Below the pieces are notes generated by a model, which was not told the origin of the DNA, ran no database searches, and saw only the letters and a program-made list of their open reading frames with translations. From Petunia secreta (lineage: Eukaryota; Streptophyta; Magnoliopsida; Solanales; Solanaceae): a stretch of 64,000 bases of DNA. The stretch is taken from the NCBI GenBank assembly GCA_029990175.1, contig JARKIP010000049.1, positions 9,278,001 through 9,342,000 on the forward strand. The letters are read 5' to 3'. Position numbers and translations under genes: made by a program. Shown piece after piece: positions 1-11,158 of this stretch; positions within the stretch are counted from its first letter, which is position 1, and each line of letters starts with the position of its first letter.

Positions 1-2139
1 CAGGCTCTTGATTGTATCGAGCGGTATGGTGTTGATTATTCTTCATTCCAGTTTCAGGGGGTCCAGGCTTGAATTGGTGGACCGTTCTTTTATTAGCTAA
101 CTTGGTTCGATTTTTCTTCTAGATTTGTGGAAAATTTCCTTTCGAGTAGCGAGCGAGATGAAAATTGTTGCCAGTTTGAGTGGATTCGACAGGGTAGCTT
201 GTTGGTGTTTCAGAATATCAGATTGAATTCTATAGAGTGGCTGTATATGTATTAGAACTAGTCCATGAGCTTCTCGAGAGATTGAGGTCGGGATTTCATT
301 TGATGTGGTTGTTCATATTGCTCGGAGGTACTAGGCATACCATAAGTTAGAGCGGGAGAGCAAAAGATCCCACGGCCCTGGTAGGCACCATGGTACCTCA
401 TTTGGATGTAAGAGTTTTGATTATTTTTGGAGATTACTTGCAAGGTTATCTCAGCTTGTAGAGCATGATTCTCAGAGTGCGTGAGTAGTTCATCAAGAGA
501 GACTCAGTTTTCTCTTTGTAGCTATCAATAATCAGTCCAGTTTCAACTTTTAACGAAAAGGGTGTTATCACTGTCACGAGTCTTGTTATCCTTTGAGGAG
601 TTTTTCCTTACTCAGGCAAGTAGGCAGTCGTCCTTTCTCTCGTTATTAGGCAACTGCACGGTCGCAGGGAATTTTATTTAGATCTCAATCAGCTAAAGAA
701 ATTCCACGATCCAGTAAAGGTTGAGAGCGTGGTGGCAATTATTCTTCAGAAGGTAATTATTAGTATAACGGCTTAGTTCAGCCGCAGAGGCAGTTTTATT
801 AACTACCAGTCTGGCAGGATGCGGAGGTATCCGAGGTAGTAGACCCTGAGATTTCTTCTTCTATTAAATGTGAGTAAGATTTGATTCTTTCGATCGATCT
901 GGAAAAGGTGTATCCTATCATGTTTCGACGGTTTTCTTGGATATTGTCGTAATTAAGAATCGGTTGCGGTAGAGGAGTGAGTTTCTGATACGATTTATTC
1001 CTGGCATTTATGAGACCCTACTAGTGTATCTGATCTAAATATGAGATATTTGAAGGTGAGTATTGCTATTGCCTGCTTGGCATCCTGTTATGCCACCTTG
1101 TGTTATTATGTCAAGTCATTTTACCTCTCTCCTCGGAAATCAGTGTTGGTAGGATGATGGGATTCTTATTCGTCACCATCAAGAAGTGTCGCTGTTTCTT
1201 CCGGTGTAAAGTGGCAAGTAAGTAATACTCGATCTATGTGTCTCCTCTTGGTTCGAGATTCTAATAGAGTCGTGTTGTTCTATGAGCTTGTCTTAGTTAT
1301 AGAAGGGTATTCTGGTAAATTGTCAGAGTTTCCTTCTTATTGGTGTGGATGTTTTTCCATAAAGCTTATCTAATGTCTACATCTTCAATTGTGATTCTTT
1401 GGCTCGCTTGACTCGGAAGTAGTCTAGCTTTGGTAGCCAAGCAAATAAGAAGGCGAATTTCCTGAAGCTCTAATTATTTCTATCCTCGATCTATTTCCGT
1501 TTCTTCTTCGTCCGGCACTAGTGAGCTTGGGCGATTGGTAGCCGCTTGTGACGTTCCTTGTGTTGAGCCAGAGTACGTGTTATTGTAGCCGGGTAAGCAT
1601 ATTATTGTTTTGGATATCAGTTTATCCGGGTATCCATTCCCATGTATAGTATAGTGCTGGTTCTGTTTTTGCGGATCATCCAGTTTCAGGGGAAACTCTG
1701 CCGAAATTTTTATATAGAAATACCATCCATCAGGCGGTGGTGTTTACGGCAAAGGTATGGAGTTCTGAACTTGAGAGTTGCAGCTATTTGGCAACTCGAA
1801 AGGGTAGTTGGTAGCTTAGGTCTGCCTACGTTCAGCTTTTAGCTAAATCTTCTTTAGCCCAGCAGACTGTGCGAGGATGGTTATTCCTATTCAAATGGTT
1901 GCATGAGTTTTTGCTTTAAGTGGATGAGTCTTCCTCCAAATATTGAATGGTAATATTAAATCCCTGAGGTGTTGATACCACTTTTCTCGCAGCCCAAAGT
2001 AAGGCCACGATAGAAATCTACAATGAGTGTCGATCATTGCTAAACCCACTAATAATCTATTAATGACAGAGATAAGCTGACAACCTGATCGTATATACGT
2101 ACCTATCTGCTGAAAGCATAAAGTCAGGAAAGATGCCAC
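1..2139. other. Unresolved degenerate repeat DNA, probably gypsy-derived
   Basis: No open frame longer than about 80 codons and no conserved domain can be read here. The stretch ends against a minus-strand gypsy integrase relic and shares its block with a plus-strand gypsy 3' terminus near 3250-3375, so old LTR-retrotransposon sequence is the likeliest content. That is inference from neighbours, not from a motif. No tRNA, snRNA promoter element or clean terminal repeat was seen. Confidence 0.35.
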
Positions 2140-2400
2140 GACTTTAACTTACTGGAAATTAGAACATTGAGCCACAAATTCTGCTATGTCACACTTCATC
2201 CCGTCCTACCAATAAATCTGCTTAAGATCATGGTACATCTTAGTCGAACCTGGATGAACAGTATATTTGGAATAATGTGCCTCTATCATAATCTATCCAC
2301 ATAAATCTGCAACATCAGGGACATAAAGTCTATCTGTATACATGAGAACACCATCAGTAGTAACCCTGTATGGTGACTCCGGTTTTCTTCTGGCTATCTG
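2140..2400 (-). pseudogene. Ty3/gypsy integrase zinc-finger remnant
   Basis: Read on the minus strand, the segment gives the junction of RNase H and integrase of a plant gypsy polyprotein. The stretch DGVLMYTDRLYVPDVADL is followed by HYSKYTVHPGSTKMYHDL and a GMKCDIAEFVAQC segment, the usual order of the integrase N-terminal HHCC finger. The two histidines (in EAHYS and TVHPG) and the first cysteine are visible; the second cysteine of the C-x2-C pair is replaced by Phe. Stop codons interrupt it after LCG, after IYW and after FQ, so it is not functional. It lies opposite in strand to the gypsy 3' end at 3308. Confidence 0.75.
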
Positions 2401-3239
2401 TCTGTATTAAACTAGAACTGGATCCTCATACTGACATTGTTTTACTTCATAAAAATTAGAGTTAAAGGTCTAGTGCAGCTTGTCGTCCATCCATCATTGG
2501 CATATCTCCTTCACACCTCAACTCTTTGAGAAGTTACTTTAGCGTTATAAGTGCGCATGTAATAAACTTTGTTGTTGGTATTCTGCCTCAGCTGAAGGTC
2601 CAACTACATGTCTCTTTTATATTTACTTTTTCAAGTCATAATAATTCCAATTCAAAGACAATACCCTGAGGGAGATGTTCAGTCTGAAGATCATTCTTGG
2701 TCTACATCATACTATCCAATAGTAGTTGCATGATCCTTATCCTTATGCGATAGACCCTGTTCAGATGAACCTTTGACATACATTAGGATATGAGTAACTA
2801 CATTCCCACAAAGAGCTTGCGGAACAACACTAAAATCAACTGAGATGTTCCATAGTGAATTTGTAAAAATAATATAGCTTGTATCAAATCTTCTATAGTG
2901 TGTAGTGACAATCAAAAGCTTCCCCTATTGCATCAAGTGTGAGCTAATTCCTAGTTCCATCGATTTGTTCTATATCGAAAGGTATATTGAAGAGGTGATT
3001 ATCGGCTTAATCATGTTAACCCATTCAAAGTTCCGTATATCTTTATTTCGAAAATATAGAACTCTCCTCTCGTGATCGAGGAAGGATCATCTTAGTCAGA
3101 ATAATCCGGGCAATGGTGTTATCATATTATCCAGATATATTTTATTCCAAGAGTTCGGTGTTCGTCTTATAGTTTTAATTCTGTAATCATGAGAAAAATT
3201 CTGTGGGATAGTTTATGAAGGTCGTACAAGTTCTTTTGT
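2401..3239. other. Degenerate retrotransposon-like DNA, no gene seen
   Basis: This stretch continues upstream (minus strand) of the integrase relic and runs into a plus-strand gypsy tail. No RNase H or RT motif is readable and stops occur in all frames. Two short open frames are not supported by any motif. Confidence 0.35.
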
Positions 3240-3375
3240 TATCAGCATGAATCTTGCTTTAGACTTAGGCTCGTTCGAGGACGAACGAGAGTTTAAGTGG
3301 AGGAGAATGAAATGACCTCGGTCAGTCGTTTCGAAAGTTAGGACTCCGATTGGCGTGTTGATAATTTTAAAAAAT
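3240..3375 (+). mobile_element. Gypsy 3' end: polypurine tract and first part of a 3' LTR
   Basis: The sequence carries the typical plant gypsy tail: a TTCGAGGACGAACGAG motif, a purine-rich GTTTAAGTGGAGGAG tract at about 3290-3305, then an LTR beginning TGAAATGACCTCGGTCAG at 3308. The first 65-70 bp of this LTR match the start of the large gypsy LTR at 27632-30559 (read on its minus strand), so both belong to related families. Homology stops near 3375, so the LTR is cut short here. Confidence 0.7.
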
Positions 3376-4247
3376 TCTCTACTCCATCCAAATATTCTTT
3401 ACTAACTGTATCGTAATTTATCCATCTTCTACTCATAGAACTGTCCATGATTATTCTCTTCTACAATTGCAAGAAGACAAAGCAAAATGAACACAAACAA
3501 AATATGAAAAATAAAATGAAGAAGTTGTGCAATGTAACATGTGCGTTTAACATTTTTCTATGTGTAGACTAATTTTTACTTGAAAATGCTTACATGGAGA
3601 AGAAAAAAATTCCATAAATCAAGAGAGTGCCTTTTCGAATACATTAAAGGTTACTTGTGTAATATTATTAATAAGAAGACTTGGTAAAAAGACAAAATAA
3701 TTGCATAGTCAAATTGATGAACCAATATACAAACATGAAAAATCATATCTTGACTTGTGGTGGCTTAGATGAACCCTGACAATCTAATTAGCTACTTAAT
3801 CTAAACTAAAAAAAAAGAAGCCATATCTTCGGTGTCTTAAAGGAACATTAACCTGAGATATATGACGCAAGCAAAACAAATTGTTCATATTCATCTAGGT
3901 GCACGATTCAAATACAACTACTTTACACTATTAAAAATTTAGAAACAAATTAAGTTTATAAATAACTTTAATTTTGCTACCATTCGCATGAATATATATT
4001 CATTCGTGGTTTCAACTAATCCGAAAAACACAATCTCAACCACATTACTATTTGCATATAACAAATCCTCAAAGTTTTCCAAATCTTTTCATTGTATTTC
4101 AAACAGAATCCAGTATAGTGCTTTGGCGTAATTCCCAAACTTTGACTTTGTTTACCAAATAATCCAGACAAATAAAATATGGAGAGACTTTTGAACAAGA
4201 AAGCCATGTATTCAGAACCAGATTTTTACACGGTTCTAATTCGAAAA
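3376..4247. other. AT-rich intergenic DNA, nothing identified
   Basis: AT-rich sequence with short runs of A and T. Two overlapping minus-strand open frames near 4016-4284 show no recognisable motif. No RNA gene or terminal repeat was recognised. Confidence 0.5.
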
Positions 4248-4713
4248 AAGTAGCGTAGCCAGAATTTCTTACAAGGTTGTTCAAATTTTTTTACACAATA
4301 ATATTTTTTCAATGAACTGGTGCATCAACTTCTTTTTCCAACAAACGGTGTTCAACTTGATTTTGGTACTATATTAAAGTATTTTCTTAAACTTAAAATT
4401 ATAATAACTACACAATATTAAATTTGAAAAAGAAAAGTAAATAGGGTCCTGTTCCTTTTAATAAGTAGTATATGGCCCAGTAGTTAGCCAAAAGTGCAGA
4501 GCAAAAATGACACTCTCCAGCGACTATCGAACTTGCGTGCTTCCATTAAACATGAACACCCTTAGCCCGCTAAACTGCCATAACATCTATGTCGAGGTTG
4601 TTCAGTTTATTCTATATTTACAAACAATAGAATATTTCACATTTATACATGGTATAAGTTTTTGACGAAGGTTGTTCGGATGACCAACCCCACCCTAACT
4701 TGGCTCCGCCCTG
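4248..4713. mobile_element. hAT-type MITE (466 bp)
   Basis: The right end reads CTTGGCTCCGCCCTG and the left end TAGCGTAGCCAGAATTT; inverted, the right end gives CAGGGCGGAGCCAAG, an imperfect inverted repeat of the GGCGNAGCCA type common in plant hAT MITEs. Eight-base flanks TTCGAAAA (4240-4247) and TTCGAAAC (4714-4721) are a near-perfect 8-bp target duplication. It has no coding capacity. Confidence 0.65.
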
Positions 4714-4721
4714 TTCGAAAC

Positions 4722-5339
4722 TGTTGTTCCCTAATCACTTTTTACTAAAGTTTCGCAATTAAAATTAGTTATTCTTCTCTACTCATGATGCTGTAAATTA
4801 ATAGAAAAGATCGAGTTTCATAAACAAAACTCAGAGAACTACAGAACAATCACAAGAAATACGCAGTCAAAATATTAGGGGAAATAAAGGAATCGATTCA
4901 AACAATTGCCATCAATTTACCAGCAATCAGAGATCACATTCACGACTTAGAAAACAAAAAGAAATCTATACTTTACGAATCAGCTAGTTGCCAAAATTGA
5001 ATATCACAAATCACAAATTCAGTTTAGAGAAGAAAAGGGTGGTGAGAAAAGCGATTGTGGGTGAGAGATCCGTTAGCTTACCTGGGAAGGTGATCGGCAG
5101 TGAGAACGACGACTGGGATGGTGGTCGGCGCTGGTAAAGACGTTGAGCAGCGAGATTAGTTTTCAGAAGAAGAATTTGGTTTTTGGGATTAGCGTGTAAT
5201 TGTGTATGCTGGTGGAATTTAGCAGAATTTTGGAGGGAAAAGGTTTTCTTTTAATTTGTTTTTTAATAATAGGAGGGAATACTAAATTGTTGTCGAATAG
5301 AATTGGAGGGAAAGATAAAGTAGTAAAAATTGGTTTCAA
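4722..5339. other. Non-coding stretch leading into a CACTA terminus
   Basis: No gene seen. The GC-richer segment near 5030-5160 contains several GGTGATCGGC/GGTGGTCGGCGC-like words and may be interior sequence of the CACTA-type element that ends at 5501. Its 5' terminus was not found. Confidence 0.35.
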
Positions 5340-5501
5340 TTAGAGATTTTCAGTGGCAAAAGTTTTCTATTGCCGGTAAAAGAATATTATTTAGTGGCTA
5401 ATGTTTATTTGCCGCTAATCTTTCGGCTTAAATATTTAATTAGCGGCCACTAATTTATTGCCGCTAAATAATAGCCGCTAAATATACTTTTTGTAGTAGT
5501 G
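5340..5501. mobile_element. 3' terminus of a CACTA (En/Spm) element
   Basis: The end at 5501, read on the minus strand, begins CACTACTACAAAAAGTATA, the diagnostic CACTA terminal inverted repeat. Just inside lie repeated TTAGCGGC/TTAGTGGC words in both orientations (5390-5480), the expected subterminal repeats. No matching 5' CACTA end is visible to the left, so the element is probably truncated. It abuts the interior of a second CACTA element without a recognisable spacer. Confidence 0.7.
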
Positions 5502-7039
5502 CCGGTCCATCCCAGGGCGTTCCCAGACTAGGCGATCCCACACAGTCCACTAGTCCGTCTGGGTCGACTCAGCCGCCTTCCGACCCATCTAGCCCTACCT
5601 GCCCTTCGGTACAGCAGGAGATTCCTTACTATGATCGGAGATCGCCCTATTACATCGGTGAGCCTGGCACATGGGAAGACGGGTGGTTGATTATTTATCC
5701 CGAGGGGGATAACAGGTAAGTATAGTATTTTTGAAGTTCTTATCTATTTAGTAGTAAGTTTTTAAATGTTAGTATTTCTATTAACCCTTCTATTTTTTTA
5801 TGTAGCTTTTGCCCCAACACTGATGCTACTCCTGTGGTGACGAAATGCATAAAATCTCAATGGAAAGAATCGTGGCCATCCTGGGGCGCTGTGCCCCCTC
5901 AAGTAAAGCAACAGATAATGCAAGCTTTTGAGGTGATAAATATGCATATGGTTTATCACTAATTGAAGGTTTTTTTAATGATTATGTTTAAATAAAATAT
6001 TTTGATGAATATTGCAGGTTCAGTGTAAGTGGCATCCGGCTCTGGACTGTAAAGTCCATTCTAACTTCCCCAAGAAATGCGGGGAGTTATTCAAAAACGC
6101 AATGTATAATGCGCGCAGAAAAGGGAAAATGCCCGGCTTCCTCTATGATCATCAATGGAGAGAGCTGCAGCAATATTGGGATACTCCCAAATTTCAGAAG
6201 AAGAGCGAACAAGAGAAGAAAGCGCGGGCATCAAGTAAGGGTGGATCGCTGCATACCGGTGGCTCAGTTAGCGCTGCGACGCAGAAGATGCGCTTGGTAA
6301 AGTAATTTAATTTATAAGAATTACTATAATAGTTTATTTTTTATCTAACTTGTTCTCTTCTTTAATTTGTAGGAAAAGCAAGAAAACCGGACTATTCCAC
6401 TCTCTAAAATGCACAAGATCCGCCATATCAAGAAAGATAAAAAGGGCGGAGAAACCTGGGTCGAGCCTCGCGCACAAGAGACCTGGGTAAGTAATTAAAT
6501 TCAAACTAAAGTCGCGCCAATCCTTCAACTTTTAAACTTCATATTTGTACCGTTGATATATTTCTGTTTTTCAGGAAAGAGCTACAAAGGCCGTTGAGGA
6601 CTGGACCGCGACTCAACAATCTGAATGCGGAAGCAGTAACCCAGCACTGCTAACGCTCGAGCAAGAAACCAATTTATGGTTGGAAGCGGTCGGAGGGGTG
6701 AAGAAGGGGTCCGCTTATAGCCTTGCAACTCTGTATTCATCTGGCAAGCATAAATCGAACTATTTGGGCTCGTGTTCTACTGCGCCTTCAAGCTATGTAA
6801 CTCCCGAAAAAATGACTCGGATGGAACAGGAGATTGAAGAACTGAAAAGACAAAATGAAGCTATGCGCTTAGCACAGGAGGCTCATCAAAGACAAATGCA
6901 TGAAATGATGCAACAGCTCCTAAGGAACCAAAAAAAAGGCAAAGGAAACCGTGATAGCTCGGGAAAGAGCAAGAGCAGGCGTCGCCACCATTCGCCAGCT
7001 CAGTCTAATGCCGAGTCTAGTTCGGCTTCTAGCCGGTAG
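5502..7039 (+). CDS. CACTA transposon Ptta/Transposase_24-type protein (5'-truncated, five exons)
   Basis: A spliced transposon gene. Exons: <5502-5715, 5806-5932, 6018-6296, 6373-6486 and 6575-7039. Each intron is GT-AG and all junctions keep frame. The product runs from a Ser/Pro/Thr-rich region (QPPSDPSSPT) through GEPGTWEDGWLIIYPEG, WKESWPSWGAVPPQVK and WHPALDCKVHSNFPKKCGEL, to a C-terminal Gln/Glu-rich coiled coil (MEQEIEELKRQNEAMRLAQE) and a basic Ser/Arg tail. This layout is that of the plant En/Spm-associated transposase family (Pfam Transposase_24), which accompanies the TNP2-type transposase. TNP2 itself is absent. The start of exon 1 is lost where the neighbouring CACTA terminus joins at 5501, so no start codon can be assigned. 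The frame has no internal stop, which suggests a fairly recent element. Confidence 0.75.
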
Positions 7040-7527
7040 TAGTGATTGTTGAACTTTAAACTGTTTGTTAAGTTTGTTAGATTATTGTAACACTTGAACT
7101 AATGTTGAAAGACTCTTTTCTATTGTTTGGCTTTGTTAGCCTTGTTTGAATATCGTTTATGAATGTGTTTTGTCTGGATTTTCTGCGTGTTGCTGAATTT
7201 ACAGGTGGTGTAGGGCTAATTTCAGCTTTTATGTTGCAAGTTTTTACAGGTTTTTGACCGACTTTCGGTCGATAGTTGGTCAAAAAAAATTACCAGCCTT
7301 TCGACCGAATTTCGGTCGAAGAACATGTCACTTTAGTCCATGTTCTTCGACCGAAATTCGGTCGAAGTCGGTCGACGTTTGACCGATTTTCGATCGAAGA
7401 GCTATTTTCGACCTTATTTGGGTCGACCACCACGATCGGTCGAAATACGGTCGATCGAAATACGGTCGATGTGTCGACCGTATTTCGACCGATTTGGCGG
7501 TCGAAAAAGACAGTTTTTCTAGTAGTG
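7040..7527 (+). mobile_element. CACTA element 3' end with dense subterminal repeats
   Basis: From about 7255 the sequence is packed with the palindromic word CGACCGAAATTCGGTCG and variants in both orientations. It ends TTTTTCTAGTAGTG at 7527, the inverse of CACTACTAGAAAAA. These are the terminal and subterminal repeats of the element whose gene lies at 5502-7039. Host sequence resumes at 7528 with TGTCTTGTTTAATG, which also occurs without the insertion near 44669. Confidence 0.75.
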
Positions 7528-7860
7528 TGTCTTGTTTAATGCTTTCGTCCCCATTTATTGTGACCTTGTCTTGTTTAATGATTCCATTGCCTTGTGTTGT
7601 GACTCTGCCATACTAGTAAGGAGGAAGCTTAGGGGGTACGGTATCATTATACAAGATGGACTCATCAGAAACTAGCATGTTCAAAGCCTTGAGTATGAAA
7701 GTGTAGGTAAAGGCATCTTCCTGGAGCTTCTCATACATCCAGATTTTTAAAAAATGTCCAGCACCCATTTCACATTTGAACCGCAATTCAATCTAAAACA
7801 AGACAAGGTCACAATAAACAACGACAGAATCATTAAACAAGATCTAGTGCATTAGTTATG
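7528..7860. repeat. Dispersed AATCATTAAACAAGAC repeat module, copy 1
   Basis: Contains inverted copies of AATCATTAAACAAGAC and CCTTGTGTTGTGACTC, then a segment (TACTAGTAAGGAGGAAGCTT to CACCCATTTCACA) that recurs at 44720-44900 and in part at 47190-47250. It forms the left flank of U2 copy 1 and marks a segmental duplication shared with the 44-47 kb region. Confidence 0.6.
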
Positions 7861-8242
7861 TGTTCATCCAAACTCAGACATTTTTTGCCTTTATGCTCGA
7901 ACTCTATATATCTGATAAAATCCGCTAAATAAATACAAATATTAAAATTTGAACCAAGTACGTTAAATGGATTGTAAAATTTCGAAGTCAAACCATAATT
8001 ATTCAAATCATGAATAAATGCGATGTTGGTGAAAAAAAGAGAATACGTCATAGTTTTTCTTTTTCATTTTTGTATTTTTAGATTTAAAATTTATTAGTGG
8101 AAATTAGCCTTCTCTATTGAAGCATTCAAGTTGATTCTAAGGAAGCACCTTGGTTGAGGCACAAAGCATTATGCATTTTTTTTTCTTTTGGTTTGTGATT
8201 TTTCCTCTTTGGTATAAGGCTAGGCAGAGTTTATTGTGTAGC

Positions 8243-8294
8243 GTCCCATACTGGAAGCGAAAGGAAGCTAAGATAGCTGAGAACTTGTACAAAA
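8243..8294 (+). promoter_or_regulatory. U2 copy 1 promoter: USE and decayed TATA
   Basis: GTCCCATACTG at 8243-8253 resembles the plant snRNA upstream sequence element RTCCCACATCG. TACAAAA at 8288-8294 sits where the TATA box lies in the other copies (TATAAAA), so a T-to-C change has weakened it. The spacing is the Pol II type. Confidence 0.7.
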
Positions 8295-8320
8295 GGGAAG
8301 GGCCTCACACTTCTTAAAGC

Positions 8321-8517
8321 ATACCTTTCTCGGCCTTTTGGCTAAGATCAAGTGTAGTATCTGTTCTTATCAGTTTAATATTTGATATGTGGATCATCAA
8401 CTCACACGATATTAACTCAATTTTTTAAGGGGCAAAGTCTATCACTGTAGCTTGTTATTGGGGCTTTCGACTGTCGCCTTGATGTTGCACTATTGCCTTG
8501 GCCTGGCACACCCCACC
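8321..8517 (+). ncRNA. U2: U2 snRNA, copy 1 (diverged)
   Basis: 197-nt U2 small nuclear RNA, which pairs with the intron branch point in the spliceosome. The 5' end ATACCTTTCTCGGCCTTTTG and the branch-point recognition segment GTGTAGTATCTG are intact, as are the Sm-type site AATTTTTTAAGG and the 3' end GGCACACCCCACC. Stem IIa is damaged: GTGGATC faces AACTCAC with two mismatches. A 3'-box match AGTCAAA lies at 8524-8530. With the mutated TATA box this copy may be weak or silent. Flanks on both sides resemble those of copy 3. Confidence 0.9.
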
Positions 8518-8736
8518 AAATCTAGTCAAATTTTTTTCTCTATGTAAAATGTGACATGCATTTATTGTACTAGTATTAAAAAAAAAATCGTTCATTGTCT
8601 TGGCTGAAGAAGCATACGAGTTTATGTGCTTGCACTTCCATTTGACCTGATGACTGTTATAGTTTTTCTTGAATCACATCTGTAAAATGGCCATAAGTTG
8701 TCCATCTCATGTTAACTTAATTAATACTTACTACAT

Positions 8737-9672
8737 GCAGAAAAGGGTCAAATATACCCCTGTACAATTTTTTATTGAATAAGATCAGCCCCTATTCGAG
8801 TATCCGAATAAGAAATCCACTACCATCCTAGTATGGGGCAAAATTGCCCCTCTGTTTAACGGAAGGCACACATGGCCATCATGCACATAAAAAAAGACCC
8901 CACTTAAAATACCCAACCATTACACACATTTTAACCGGACCCAAAACCCACCCGCTGATATTATTACTCGCGTCCCTTAACCATAAACATCACCGATTTC
9001 ACTCGCGCCCTAAACCATCAAATAAATCAACTACTATTTTATCACACAACAACCAACCGACAAGCATATTGGGACAAGAAGTTAAGCAAACCAAACCCTA
9101 AATCGGGACCACTAAATAAACAAATCAAGGAGACAAATTTATTATAAAATCAGAAAAATAAGAACAAACACTATACATAAAAAAAAAAATAGAAACAATT
9201 TAGATATACTAAAACCCTTAATCGCAGATTTGAAACCATAATTGAACATGCACTAACAATTTTAAAACAAATGTACAACAATATTCACAATAACTAAATC
9301 AATAAACATAACTGGCGAAGAAAAGTCGTACCTTTTTTATGAAAACCCTAGATCGTCAAAGATAGAAAGTCATCACCTCTTTTCGTTTAGAGTACTTATA
9401 GGGTGTAACGAAAAGGTAACTGAATACTAAGGGTTATGGTATGTAAAGGGGTGTAATAATATCAGCGGGTGGGTTTTGGATTGGGTTAAAACGTGTGTAA
9501 TGGTTGGGTATTTAAAGTGGGGTCATTTTTTATGTGCTGGATGGCCACGTGTGCCTTCCGTTAGACAGAGGGGAAATTTTGCCCCAAACTAGGATGTCTT
9601 ATTCGGATACACAAACGGAGGCTGATCTTATTCAATCAAAAATTGTACGGGGGTATATTTGACCCTTTTCCG
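8737..9672. mobile_element. Long-TIR transposon, about 240-bp inverted repeats
   Basis: The left end AGAAAAGGGTCAAATATACC is repeated inverted at the right end, and similarity continues for about 240 bp through CCCACCCGCTGATATTATTAC. Identical 8-bp flanks TACTACAT (8729-8736 and 9673-9680) look like a target duplication. The interior carries only short ORFs, including one on the left arm, and no transposase motif. hAT or Mutator-like non-autonomous origin is possible; the 8-bp duplication favours hAT. Confidence 0.7.
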
Positions 9673-9680
9673 TACTACAT

Positions 9681-10514
9681 ATGCAATCTCATGTACTATT
9701 ATGTCAAATCTACTTTTTCACTTTGCACAACTATGATCTTCATATTCACAACAACTAATCAGATTTCAAGTCATTGACATCGTTATGAGTATTTAAATTC
9801 TTCTTGCATTATACACTTCCTTTTAACAATTATAAGAATCCCAAATTCAAGTGAAGGATCTCAATATTTCTTTCCTCATTTTTGAAGAAAATTGAAAAAG
9901 ATAATAAGCTGATGTCAAGCAAAAATTTCCAGTAAATTTGTAGATTTGCTAATTGGTACTTCCTATAGTTCATATTATTTGATTTTTTGACTGTTTTCAT
10001 ACCGATGAAGGATTCTACCTTTTAGCATTAATTAAAGATGTCATTTACTAAATTAACTTTCATCTCTTTCAAAATTTACTCATAGAAAATTGTGAGAGTT
10101 TTATGTGTTTAATTTAGTATTAACAAGGATAATTTTAGAAAGTCAAAAAAAATAATATCATGGTTTTTGAAAAAATTAAATATTTTGGACCTAAGAAAAA
10201 ATACCAAAAAATCATATAAAGTGGACCAGAGGGAGTAACACTTTAGTATTCATAATCCAAGAAAGTTGAGGTCTTTAACAGTTTATCTCTTGTCTAGTTC
10301 CACTTTTCCACGTAAAAGAAAAAAGATAAGTAGTTTATCTCTTGGTCAAACTCCATTTTCCCATATTTTGATGTTAGTAAAAAACAAGAAGCAGTTTGTA
10401 CAGCTTCGTTGTACTCTGTTGAACCAGTTAGATTGGAAATGTTATTCTTTCCCCTTTTATCAATTTTTTTGTGATTTTATTCTTGGAAGAATGATAGGCA
10501 GTTCAGTTGCATAG
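9681..10514. repeat. Upstream flank of U2 copy 2, paralogous to 37590-38210
   Basis: Segments such as AAGTGAAGGATCTCAATATT and the block around CAGTTTATCTCTTG to TTCTTGGAAGAATG recur upstream of U2 copy 4 at about 37600-38210. No gene seen. The site ATGTTAGTAA at 10371-10380 corresponds to the position where copy 4's flank carries a MITE. Confidence 0.6.
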
Positions 10515-10935
10515 TTCCCATATTGGATGCGGAACAAACAGAGGTGGATCTAAGATTCTAAGAGGATGAGTTCACCAATATCGGGGAGTTATCGCATCCG
10601 AAGAATAGCAGGCGAATAATCTCCGTCGAAATTTTTAATTTTATATATAGGTACAATATCATATTATTTTATGATAAATTAAGTAAAATAATATTAAAGA
10701 ACATCTAAATGTCGATCGATCCCTACTTCTAAGTATAAGTGAGCCATCGTCTAGCCAAGTGAACCATTTTCACGTTTAGAGCATGGGTTCCCGGACATCA
10801 TATTAGATATATTTCAAAATATTTGTACATAAAATATCTAGTTTCGTCGAGGCACCATGGATTCACGTGAACTGTATTTGAAAGGGAACATCCGCCCCTG
10901 GGAACAAAGCTGAATAGAAGGGAACTAGTATAAAA
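10515..10935 (+). promoter_or_regulatory. U2 copy 2 promoter split by a MITE
   Basis: TTCCCATATTG at 10515-10525 is the decayed upstream element, and TATAAAA at 10929-10935 is the TATA box. They should lie about 35-40 bp apart, as in copies 3 and 4, but are about 400 bp apart because of the insertion at 10539-10900. Confidence 0.75.
10539..10900. mobile_element. hAT MITE (362 bp) in the U2 copy 2 promoter
   Basis: Ends CAGAGGTGGATCTAAG and ATCCGCCCCTG are inverted repeats (CAGRGGYGGAT). Perfect 8-bp target duplications GGAACAAA flank it at 10531-10538 and 10901-10908. Paralogous promoters of the other U2 copies give the empty site. It is the same family type as the element at 63024-63274. 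Confidence 0.85.
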
Positions 10936-10961
10936 GACTTGGGCCTTGCACTATGAAAAGC

Positions 10962-11158
10962 ATACCTTTCTCAGCCTTTTCGCTAAGATCAAGCTTTGTA
11001 TTTGTTTTTATAAGTTTAATATCTGATATGTGGGTCATTGACTCACATGATATTAACTTAATCTTTTAAGGGAGAAAGCCTATCTTAATAGCTTGCTGTT
11101 GGGGCTTTCAAGTGTGGTCTTGGCATTGCACTATTGCCTTGGCCTGGCACACCCCACT
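10962..11158 (+). pseudogene. U2: U2 snRNA pseudogene, copy 2
   Basis: Same 197-nt length as the other U2 copies and clearly homologous, but functional parts are altered. The branch-point recognition segment GTGTAGTATCTG has become CTTTGTATTTG, the first stem-loop reads TCAGCCTTTTCGC, and the Sm-type site is AATCTTTTAAGG. The promoter is split by a MITE. A 3'-box word AGTTTAA remains at 11165-11171. It is best read as a dead duplicate that shares upstream flanks with copy 4. Confidence 0.85.
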
